Below, piece after piece: positions 26,135 to 33,953 of a stretch of 64,000 nt of DNA. This stretch comes from SKLM01 sp964542755 (GTDB lineage: Bacteria; Chloroflexota; Anaerolineae; B4-G1), in the NCBI GenBank assembly GCA_964542755.1, contig CAZIWL010000005.1, positions 1 to 64,000 of the forward strand, written 5' to 3'. Every line of letters begins with the position of its first letter. Position 1 is the first letter of the stretch. Both the position numbers and the translations under genes were made by a program. The notes under the pieces were generated by a model. That model was not told the DNA's origin. It searched no databases and was given only the letters and a program-made list of their open reading frames with translations.

Positions 26135-27244
26135 ATGTTCAATCGAGAGGACCTGCGTGAACTCGCGGCGTACCAAACAGACGCACAAGTGTTGAGCGTC
26201 TACCTGAACGTGGACCCTACAGACCGATCGCGGGACGAGTACCGCATTGAGCTCCGCCAGCTGCTGAAGGAAGCGGCCGGCCTGGCCAGCAGTGAGGATG
26301 CAGCGGCGGTGGAGGCCTTCTTTGACCACGAGTACGACTGGTCGGGCCGCGGAGCTGTCGCCTTCTCCTGTCAGGAGGAGGACTTCTGGCGTGCCTACTC
26401 CCTGGCCATTTCAGTACGCTCAGGCGTTACCGTTGCCCATCGACCATACATCTCACCCCTGGCGGAGCTCCTGGATGCCTACGGAAGCTACGCTGTCGCT
26501 GTTGTGGATCGCCGTCAGGTGCGTCTCTTCCACTTTGATCTCGGCGAGCTCCGTGCGACTGATGAGTTTGTCGGAGAGGATGTGCGGAAGCTGAAGCGCG
26601 GCCGCGGATCATCGGGGGGACACGGCCGACGTGGAGGAGCTCCGATCTCCAGCCAGCACGAGGTTGAGGTCGTCAACCGCAACATCCGACAGGCTGTTGA
26701 GCGCATGCAGCACTTCTGTCAGCAGCACGACCCCCAGCGCTTGATCATTGCCGGAAGCGACGGCACGGTAGCCCAGTTCCAGGAGGAACTACCTAAGCAT
26801 CTTCAAGACAAGGTCATTGGAACCTTCAGCGCCGACCTGAATGCCAGCGAGCCCACCATCCGGGATCGCTCCTTGGAGATCATTGAGCAGGTTGAGGTGC
26901 ACCGCAAAGAGTCGCTCGTGGATGCCGTCTTCACCGCTGCGGCCAAGGGCGAGAACGGCGTGATTCGCTTGGCCGACACGCTGGGAGCAGCTCACGAAGG
27001 GCGAATCCAGACCCTCGTGATTGACCGCCACTATCACGAACCTGGCTACCAGTGCAAGCACTGTGGCTACATCACCGATCAAGCCCTGCAGAAATGCCCG
27101 TTCTGTGGAAGCGAGTTCATGGAGATATCCGACGCCGCTGAGGCTCTCGTTACCAGGGTGATTGAGGACGGCGGGGACGTGGAGGTCGTTGAAGGGAATC
27201 CGAAGGTCGAGCAGTTTGGTGTCGGCGCGCTGCTACGCTACTAG
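26135..27244 (+). CDS. baeRF-family (archaeo-eukaryotic release-factor-like) protein
   Basis: A 369-residue protein resembling the bacterial relatives of archaeal and eukaryotic release factor 1: the central eRF1-like domain (VAVVDRRQVRLFHFDLGEL, near residue 120), a basic Gly-rich loop (RGRGSSGGHGRRGG) where GGQ would be expected, RLIIAGSDGTVAQFQEEL, and a C-terminal domain with a CxxC zinc ribbon (CKHCGYITD, CPFCGSEFM). The canonical GGQ is absent. Such proteins are thought to act on stalled ribosomes, but this subfamily has no established function that I can cite. ATG 26135 follows AAAGGGGT. Confidence 0.75.
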   Translation: MFNREDLRELAAYQTDAQVLSVYLNVDPTDRSRDEYRIELRQLLKEAAGLASSEDAAAVEAFFDHEYDWSGRGAVAFSCQEEDFWRAYSLAISVRSGVTVAHRPYISPLAELLDAYGSYAVAVVDRRQVRLFHFDLGELRATDEFVGEDVRKLKRGRGSSGGHGRRGGAPISSQHEVEVVNRNIRQAVERMQHFCQQHDPQRLIIAGSDGTVAQFQEELPKHLQDKVIGTFSADLNASEPTIRDRSLEIIEQVEVHRKESLVDAVFTAAAKGENGVIRLADTLGAAHEGRIQTLVIDRHYHEPGYQCKHCGYITDQALQKCPFCGSEFMEISDAAEALVTRVIEDGGDVEVVEGNPKVEQFGVGALLRY

Positions 27245-27272
27245 CGTCGCAGCTCCCGAACCCACGACGTGA

Positions 27273-27318
27273 GGCCCCGCGCTTTCTCTCAGAAGAGATC
27301 GCGCGGGGCTTTCTTGTT
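27273..27318 (+). terminator. Rho-independent terminator after the baeRF gene
   Basis: GGCCCCGCGC (27273-27282) pairs with GCGCGGGGC (27301-27309), followed by TTTCTTGTT. Confidence 0.8.
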
Positions 27319-27356
27319 GCTGAGGCCCTTGAGAAATCACACGTGGGAGGTATGGG

Positions 27357-28169
27357 ATGGTCAGAGGTTCTACTGACTTGTCGAGATCGATTCTTCAGGT
27401 TGTGAGACATACTGTGGCAGACGCTGAGACGGTCACTCGATACCGTGAGCCGCTGGTGGCCTTCGCCGACGCTGACGATCCCCGGTTCGCGCGCCTTCGC
27501 GAAGTCGCGGATCCTGATCACTTGATGCCTCACGATCTCCTCTCTCGGGCACGCTCGGTCATCTCCTTTTTCCTCCCCTTCCATCCGGATGTCGTCAGCG
27601 CCAATGCCGATCATCCCGAGACCGTGACCGACGAGTGGGCGCGTGCCTACGTAGAGACGAATGATCTGATTGGAGAAATTGCTCACCAGCTCATCGAGTT
27701 CTTCGACGAGCGCGCCGAGGAGGCGGCTGCCGAGCCGGCAACGGGAAGCTTTGACGAGGGATCGCTGACCAGCCGCTGGTCCCACAAGAGCGCAGCCGTC
27801 ATTTCCGGCCTGGGGAGTTTTGGTTTGCATCAGATGGTCATCACTGACGCGGGGTGCGCCGGTCGACTTGGGAGTCTGGTGACGTCGGCCCGCCTTCCGG
27901 TGTCATCCGTTGAGCCTCGGGAGCGGTGCCTCTACTTCTACGACGGCAGCTGCACGAGCTGCATGCAACGTTGTCCCCTGGATGCGCTATCCGTAAACGA
28001 TACGTTTGATCGGTGGGCTTGCTGGGGGCGCTGTCGGGAGGTGGCCGACCAGTTCCTGCACCTGGGCACGGTTAAGGCCTGCGGCAAGTGCGTCGTCGGC
28101 CCCTGTGCATTTGAGTCGCCAGTGTCCATCACAGAGCACAGAGGTCAGATCCCTGCTTCACGGCGATAA
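27357..28169 (+). CDS. Epoxyqueuosine reductase-like 4Fe-4S protein
   Basis: A 270-residue relative of QueG and the reductive-dehalogenase-like Fe-S proteins. It has LMPHDLLSRARSVISFFLPF, the SGLGSFGLHQMVITDAGC segment near residue 145, and a C-terminal cluster domain with CTSCMQRCPLDAL, WACWGRC and ACGKCVVGPC. QueG itself ends in a HEAT-like part that is missing here, so the substrate may not be epoxyqueuosine. ATG 27357 sits six bases after GGGAGG. It is convergent with the kinase gene at 28441; the 271 bases between show no gene or clear terminator. Confidence 0.7.
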   Translation: MVRGSTDLSRSILQVVRHTVADAETVTRYREPLVAFADADDPRFARLREVADPDHLMPHDLLSRARSVISFFLPFHPDVVSANADHPETVTDEWARAYVETNDLIGEIAHQLIEFFDERAEEAAAEPATGSFDEGSLTSRWSHKSAAVISGLGSFGLHQMVITDAGCAGRLGSLVTSARLPVSSVEPRERCLYFYDGSCTSCMQRCPLDALSVNDTFDRWACWGRCREVADQFLHLGTVKACGKCVVGPCAFESPVSITEHRGQIPASRR

Positions 28170-28440
28170 CGTCGTCCCGGATGCCGGTCCCTCGGGACGG
28201 TTCCTGGTCGCTGGTACGGGACTGCGAGGGACGCATATGCGAGATGGTCGTCCAAAGGAAACAAAGGCCGTAATCCATCGGAGCTGGAATGGGAATTTGG
28301 GGGTGCGCCGCAGCAACAGACTGCTTGAGCCTTACGACCTGTAACCACTTCTCCCCGGCCGCCGGCTTGAACGGACCTGGGTGCCTCGCATCAGACAAAT
28401 CGCAGGACGGTCTACCACTCCTCTCTCGTCAGCGGTTGAT

Positions 28441-30645
28441 CTAGTCGACGTCCTTCGCACAGCGAAAACCGGCCACGGTGAAGCCGAACTTCGGATCAAG
28501 TTGGAAACGATACGCGCTGCGGACGAACTGCTCAGTGTCGTACCACGAACCTCCCCGGAGTACCTTCTGCGCGCCTGAGGCCGGGCCCGTCGGATTCACG
28601 TCCGCTTCCTCACGGTAGTCCCCGTACCAGTCCTCCACCCATTCCCAGACATTGCCTGCCATATCCAGCGCCCCGCACCAGCTTGCGCCTCCCGGATAGC
28701 CCCCTACGGGCCCTGTCTTCGCATACCCGTCGTCGCTGTCCTCGGCAGCCCACTCGGAGGGGCATCGTGCATCGCAGAAGTTGAGCCGCTGCCCGTCAAA
28801 GGTGTCACCCCATGGGAAGACCCGCGCCTCGGGACCCCGGGCGGCATACTCCCACTCGGCCTCGGTTGGCAACCGTCCTCCTATCCATTCGCAGTAGGCC
28901 GCCGCACCGTGCCAGGTAACCTCTAGTACGGGGTGGTCTGCGTAACCGGCCTTGGCCCGGAAACTATCCCCGGCCTGTTCAATCAACGCGCTCTCGCTCT
29001 CCACCTCCAGCCAGTCCGTACCGTCCTCTGCCTGGTTCGTCTCCTGATCGAGGAAGGTTGCGAACTGCTCGTTTGTCACCTCGGTCCTGTCAATCCAGAA
29101 GCTGTCTAGGGTCACACGATGGATTGGCCCTTCCTTTTCGAACACCTCTCTCTGGCACTCGTCATTCAGTTCCAGGCAGAACGCTAGCGCGTGCTCGATA
29201 TCCTCTCTACTTGTGCCCATGTCGAACGCGCCGGCTGGCACGAGGATCATCATGGCCCCATCCGTCGGTCGGATCTGTGTCTCGACTTCCGGCGTAGCCT
29301 CAGTCCCTGCGGGTTCAGGGGTATCCGCTCTGTTCTCGTCAGGCAGAGGGCTGGGGTCCACGGTCCTCGTCGGCGTCCCGGTGGCGCTCGGCTCACGAGT
29401 CGCCGAATCGCCTTCCGTCGCCTCCGCTGTGGATACTCGTCCCAGCTCTCCCACAGCGTCACCCGAACGCCCCGTCTGACCGGCCAGGACCAGGCCCAGG
29501 GCTACTGCGGCAGTGAGGACCGCCAAAGCCAGGCCTCCAAGGGCCCAGGCGATTAGAGGTATTCCTCCTGGCGTACTGCGTCGCTGTTGGGAGCCCGAGC
29601 CAGGCGGAGCTCCATCAGTCGCGCCGCGTCCGGACTGCTGCGATACCCGGCGCAGGTCCAGATCTGCCTCATCCACCCCCCTCCTGTCTCCCTCGGCGGC
29701 GGGCCCGATTCCCCTACGTGGCGTTTCCCTGGAAGAGGCTCGTTCACGCGCTGATCCCCCGTCATCCCTCGCTCTGATTGTCTTGCGCCCTTGCCGGCCC
29801 GATTGCCTACGCTGCAGGGCATCCCGCATGGCTTCAGCGCTCGGAAAGCGACCCTTTGGATCCTTATGCAACGCGCGATGCACGACCGCAGCCAGGTGTT
29901 CCGGAACGTCCGTCCTCACGTCTGTCAGGGATCTCGGTTGTGATTGCTGGATCAGCCCGATGTTGTGTGCCTGGGCTGCCGGTGTGGTCTCGGTTCGGAA
30001 TGCAAGATAGGGCTTGCCGGCCAGCATCGTGTAGAGGAGCACCCCCACGGCGTAGACATCGATGCGCGGGTCGTCCCGGACGCCCGAGAGTTGCTCCGGG
30101 GCCATGTACTGGACCGTCCCCATGGCCAACCCGGCCGCGGTGTGGAACCTCCGGGTCATCATGTCTGTGGAAACGTACGCGATGCCGAAGTCAACCAACT
30201 GCACCTGACCATCCTCATCGAAAAGGACGTTGGCTGGCTTGATGTCGCAGTGCACAACACCCTTTTGGTGGGCGTAATGCAGGGCCTCGCATAGATCGGC
30301 TGCAATGCGGACGACTTGATGGGGCGGGAGCGGCCCATCCTCCAGCCGCTCTTCAAGCGATCCGCCGGGCAAGTGCTCCATCGCCAGGTAGTAGGTTCCC
30401 TGGTCCTGGAAGATGCCGTACGTCCGAGCGATGTACCTGTGCTTGAGGCGGAGGGTCGCGCGTGCTTCCTGGATGAATCGGTGCACCATCTCCGGATCAT
30501 CGACGAAGCTGGGTATCAGCTCCTTGATGGCGACAACTTCACCAGTCAGCCGTTCGCGCGCGAGATAAACGTAGCCGAAACCGCCTCGGCCTACAATGCC
30601 AGAAATCTGGTACTTTCCGTCCAGGATCTTTCCTGGCTGTCGCAT
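28441..30645 (-). CDS. Ser/Thr kinase with membrane anchor and SUMF1/FGE-like domain
   Basis: A 734-residue protein. The kinase domain (about 10-270) has the Gly loop VGRGGFGYVY, Lys in VAIKEL, VVHCDIKPANVLF (Cys replaces the usual Arg of HRD) and VDFGIAYV. A low-complexity linker leads to one transmembrane helix (IAWALGGLALAVLTAAVALG, near residue 370). The outside C-terminal part is an FGE-sulfatase-like domain: MILVPAGAFDMGTSREDIE, GGRLPTEAEWEYAARG, WEWVEDWYGDY and GFRCA. The paired catalytic cysteines of true formylglycine enzymes are not evident, so it is probably a ligand-binding or lectin-like domain. ATG 30645 follows AGGAGG. It has its own promoter and is divergent from clpB. Confidence 0.88.
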   Translation of the reverse strand: MRQPGKILDGKYQISGIVGRGGFGYVYLARERLTGEVVAIKELIPSFVDDPEMVHRFIQEARATLRLKHRYIARTYGIFQDQGTYYLAMEHLPGGSLEERLEDGPLPPHQVVRIAADLCEALHYAHQKGVVHCDIKPANVLFDEDGQVQLVDFGIAYVSTDMMTRRFHTAAGLAMGTVQYMAPEQLSGVRDDPRIDVYAVGVLLYTMLAGKPYLAFRTETTPAAQAHNIGLIQQSQPRSLTDVRTDVPEHLAAVVHRALHKDPKGRFPSAEAMRDALQRRQSGRQGRKTIRARDDGGSARERASSRETPRRGIGPAAEGDRRGVDEADLDLRRVSQQSGRGATDGAPPGSGSQQRRSTPGGIPLIAWALGGLALAVLTAAVALGLVLAGQTGRSGDAVGELGRVSTAEATEGDSATREPSATGTPTRTVDPSPLPDENRADTPEPAGTEATPEVETQIRPTDGAMMILVPAGAFDMGTSREDIEHALAFCLELNDECQREVFEKEGPIHRVTLDSFWIDRTEVTNEQFATFLDQETNQAEDGTDWLEVESESALIEQAGDSFRAKAGYADHPVLEVTWHGAAAYCEWIGGRLPTEAEWEYAARGPEARVFPWGDTFDGQRLNFCDARCPSEWAAEDSDDGYAKTGPVGGYPGGASWCGALDMAGNVWEWVEDWYGDYREEADVNPTGPASGAQKVLRGGSWYDTEQFVRSAYRFQLDPKFGFTVAGFRCAKDVD

Positions 30646-30697
30646 AGGGATCCTCCTGTTTCGACCCCGGTCGCTCAAGGTCCTGGGGTGAGCGGCT

Positions 30698-30726
30698 AGT
30701 ATAGCATCTCCTGACGGCGCTAACAA
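30698..30726 (-). promoter_or_regulatory. Promoter of the kinase-SUMF1 gene
   Basis: On the minus strand TTGTTA (30721-30726), 17-base spacer, TATACT (30698-30703), about 50 bases before the start codon. Confidence 0.65.
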
Positions 30727-30788
30727 CCCACCACTTGCGCTCAACCACGGCGCGCGGGGGAGGCTCTCTCATATGCAAATCCAACACG

Positions 30789-30823
30789 ATTCCTACGAAA
30801 CTCCTACGAGGAATCCGTATAAT
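30789..30823 (+). promoter_or_regulatory. Possible promoter and operator upstream of clpB
   Basis: TATAAT at 30818-30823 has no good -35. Overlapping it is the inverted repeat ATTCCT (30789-30794)/AGGAAT (30809-30814) with TCCTACGA repeated inside. The leader to clpB would be about 225 bases and contains no gene I can support. Confidence 0.3.
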
Positions 30824-31056
30824 CTTGACGAGGCGCAAGATGCGTCGATCCTGTGGCAGCGCACTATGGTGCAGGAAGAGCGTGGGCGTTTCGAATTGCC
30901 GTGGTCTCTCCATGTGAGGTGATCCAATGGAGCATCATGCACGACGGGGGCGCTTTCTGGCAATCCCGTGCGAGGGGTGGACGCTCTCTGATCATTGGGT
31001 TTGAGCCATGTTAGGCCTATTTGGATAGTTGTCTTTAGAATCGATTGGTGAGTGAT

Positions 31057-33648
31057 ATGAATCTAAACAAGTTCACGCAGAAAGCACAAGAAGCTGTGAT
31101 GGAGGCACAGTCGCTGGCGGGCAAGTACAGCCACAGCCAGATCGAACCCGGGCATCTCCTGCTGGCGCTTCTGCGGCAGGCGGACGGCATCGTCCCACAG
31201 GTCGTCCAGAAGCTCGAGGCGAATCCGGGGGAGATGGCCCTGTCCCTTGAGGGCGAACTGAAGAAGCGGCCGAGGATTCGTGGCGCGGCAGCCCAGGTGG
31301 GCATGTCGCGGCAGCTCGGACGTGTACTGGAAGAGGCCCAGGAGACGGCTCAACGCATGCGCGACGAGTACGCGAGCACGGAGCACCTGCTGCTGGCTCT
31401 GACCGGCACCCAGGGGGGTGATGCTGCGCGTTTCCTCTCAGCTCATGGCGTCACGGAGGACGCTGTTCTCAGGGCACTGACCGCCATCCGGGGCAACCAG
31501 CGTGTCACCAGTCAGAATCCCGAGGCGACGTACCAGGCCCTGGAGAAGTACGGTCGCGATCTAACGGAGCTGGCCCGTGATGGCAAGCTGGATCCTGTCA
31601 TTGGGCGCGACGAGGAGATTCGCCGCGTGATGCGCATCCTGAACCGCCGTACCAAGAACAATCCCGTCTTGGTTGGCGAGGCAGGTGTGGGCAAGACAGC
31701 GATCGCCGAGGGCCTGGCCCAGCGCATCGCCCACGGCGATGTTCCCGAGGGGCTGAAGAACAAGCGCATTGTCGAGCTCGATATGGGGGCTTTGGTCGCT
31801 GGCGCTAAGTTCCGAGGTGAGTTCGAGGAACGGCTCAAGGCGGTGCTCAAAGAGGTTACCGAAGCGGCCGGTCAGGTCATCCTGTTCATCGACGAGCTCC
31901 ACACCGTTGTAGGGGCTGGCGCGGCGGAGGGTGCCGTCGACGCGGGCAACATGCTCAAGCCGAAGCTCGCACGCGGTGAGTTGCACGCCATTGGTGCGAC
32001 GACCTTGAACGAGTACCGGAAGTACATTGAGAAGGATGCGGCCCTTGAGCGACGCTTCCAGCCCGTCTTTATTGCCGAGCCGGGGGTCGAGGATACCGTC
32101 AGCATACTCCGCGGGCTCAAGGAGCGGTATGAGGTCCACCACGGCGTGCGCATCAAGGACTCGGCCTGCATCTCGGCGGCCACGCTTAGTGATCGGTACA
32201 TCGCAGACCGTCAGCTCCCAGACAAGGCCATCGACCTCATCGACGAGGCTGCCTCACGCCTGCGCATGGAGATTGACTCCAAGCCGTCCGAGCTAGATGA
32301 AGTGGATCGACAGATCATGCAGTTGGAGATTGAGCGCGAGGCCCTCAAGAAGGAGAGCGACACGGCCAGCCGTGACCGGCTCGAGGACCTGGAGAGAGAG
32401 CTGGCTGACCTGGAGGAGACGCGGAAGGCCCTGCGCGCGCAGTGGGAGCAGGAGAAGAGTGCCATCCAAGCGGTCCAGCAGACGAAGGAGCAGATGGATC
32501 GAGTCCGTCATCGTATCCAGGAGGCCCAACGGACGCACGACTACGAACAGGCATCGGAACTCCAGTACGGTCGACTTTCGGAGCTGCAGCGGCAGCTTGA
32601 GGCTCAAGAGGAGCGGCTCAACGAGCTCCAAGAAGGTGGTGCTATGCTCAAGGAGGAGGTCGGCTCAGAGGAGATCGCCGAGGTCGTCTCTGAATGGACA
32701 AGCATCCCCGTCGCCAAGCTCCTTGAGGGAGAGCGAGAGCGTTTGCTCCGCATGGAGGAGGCTCTCCACCGCCAGGTTGTGGGACAGGAGGAGGCCGTCG
32801 AGGCCGTCTCAAACGCCGTGCGACGGGCCCGCGCCGGTCTGCAGGATCCCAACCGGCCCATCGGGACCTTCATCTTCCTCGGTCCAACGGGAGTCGGCAA
32901 GACCGAGCTGGCCAGGGCTCTGGCCCAATTTCTCTTCGACACGGAAGAGGCCATGATTCGCATCGACATGAGCGAGTACCAGGAGCGGCATACTGTCTCC
33001 CGCTTGATCGGTGCCCCTCCCGGGTACGTAGGCTATGAGGAGGCCGGTCAGCTCACTGAGGCCGTTCGACGCCGTCCCTACAGCGTGGTCCTTTTTGACG
33101 AGATCGAGAAGGCCCACCCGGAGGTCTTCAACACCCTCCTCCAGCTGTTGGACGAGGGCCGTCTGACCGATGGGCAGGGGCGGACGGTGGACTTCCGGAA
33201 CACGATCATCATCATGACGAGCAACGTCGGCAGCCGCTGGATCAAGGACAAGGGTGTCGATGAGGCGCGAGACAAGGTGATGGAGGAGCTCGATCGCATC
33301 TTCCGTCCCGAGTTCCTCAACCGCATCGACGAGATCATTCTCTTCCGCAGCCTCACCAAGGAGGACTTGCGAAGGATCGTCGACATCCAGATGCGCCATC
33401 TGCGTCGTCTGCTCGACGAGCGGAAGATGGACTTGCAGATGACGGATGAAGCACGGCGTCATCTGGCCGAGGTCGGCTACGATCCGGTCTACGGTGCCCG
33501 TCCACTCAAGCGCGTCATCCAGCGGCAGGTGCAGGATCCGCTGGCCCTGTCGCTCCTCCGGGGAGAGTTCGACGAGGGCGACACCGTACGGCTGGAGGCA
33601 CCTAACGGGCGCATTACGTTCAAGAAGGCCGAGGCTGCTTCGGCTTGA
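31057..33648 (+). CDS. clpB: ClpB-type AAA+ disaggregase
   Basis: An 863-residue Hsp100. Two N-terminal Clp repeats (residues 1-145), AAA1 with Walker A GEAGVGKTAIAEG and Walker B ILFIDELH, a long middle coiled coil (about 405-525, rich in Glu and Arg) that identifies ClpB, and AAA2 with GPTGVGKTELA and VVLFDEIEKAHPEV. The C-terminal sensor GARPLKRVIQRQ is present. It works with DnaK to rescue aggregated proteins. ATG 31057 is chosen because ClpB homology begins MNLNKFTQKAQEAV; TTG and GTG codons just upstream are in frame. A second Clp ATPase follows after 305 bases with its own promoter. Confidence 0.93.
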   Translation: MNLNKFTQKAQEAVMEAQSLAGKYSHSQIEPGHLLLALLRQADGIVPQVVQKLEANPGEMALSLEGELKKRPRIRGAAAQVGMSRQLGRVLEEAQETAQRMRDEYASTEHLLLALTGTQGGDAARFLSAHGVTEDAVLRALTAIRGNQRVTSQNPEATYQALEKYGRDLTELARDGKLDPVIGRDEEIRRVMRILNRRTKNNPVLVGEAGVGKTAIAEGLAQRIAHGDVPEGLKNKRIVELDMGALVAGAKFRGEFEERLKAVLKEVTEAAGQVILFIDELHTVVGAGAAEGAVDAGNMLKPKLARGELHAIGATTLNEYRKYIEKDAALERRFQPVFIAEPGVEDTVSILRGLKERYEVHHGVRIKDSACISAATLSDRYIADRQLPDKAIDLIDEAASRLRMEIDSKPSELDEVDRQIMQLEIEREALKKESDTASRDRLEDLERELADLEETRKALRAQWEQEKSAIQAVQQTKEQMDRVRHRIQEAQRTHDYEQASELQYGRLSELQRQLEAQEERLNELQEGGAMLKEEVGSEEIAEVVSEWTSIPVAKLLEGERERLLRMEEALHRQVVGQEEAVEAVSNAVRRARAGLQDPNRPIGTFIFLGPTGVGKTELARALAQFLFDTEEAMIRIDMSEYQERHTVSRLIGAPPGYVGYEEAGQLTEAVRRRPYSVVLFDEIEKAHPEVFNTLLQLLDEGRLTDGQGRTVDFRNTIIIMTSNVGSRWIKDKGVDEARDKVMEELDRIFRPEFLNRIDEIILFRSLTKEDLRRIVDIQMRHLRRLLDERKMDLQMTDEARRHLAEVGYDPVYGARPLKRVIQRQVQDPLALSLLRGEFDEGDTVRLEAPNGRITFKKAEAASA

Positions 33649-33663
33649 TGCTTTCGGTAGGCA

Positions 33664-33695
33664 GGGCCGCCCACACGCCGCCACAAGGGCGGCCC
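33664..33695 (+). terminator. Hairpin after clpB
   Basis: GGGCCGCCC (33664-33672) pairs with GGGCGGCCC (33687-33695). There is no T run, so termination is uncertain. Confidence 0.4.
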
Positions 33696-33842
33696 CGCAG
33701 CTCAGTGCGAGTCTGGTCGGGCCGGCTATGATGGGGGATACGGCGTCCCTATGCTCACCCGTTCTTCAGCCGGATGCATGGTGAGACATCGAGCACGCTC
33801 CAACCACATCCCGTCTTCTGGGGGCAACTCGCTGCCCAATAC

Positions 33843-33872
33843 GTTGTCTCGAGACAACTTGTTAGGTATAAT
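33843..33872 (+). promoter_or_regulatory. clpC-like gene promoter with overlapping palindromic operator
   Basis: The perfect 16-base palindrome GTTGTCTCGAGACAAC (33843-33858) covers the -35 box TTGTCT (33844-33849). After a 17-base spacer comes TATAAT (33867-33872). A repressor bound to the palindrome would block the promoter. It does not match the CtsR or CIRCE consensus as I know them. Confidence 0.7.
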
Positions 33873-33953
33873 CACAATCAGTAGTCCTCTGGCGCGTGTC
33901 CCTACAGAGCCAGAGGGCACCGGTCCCGTAGGGCTAGAGGAGTCAACTGGTCG

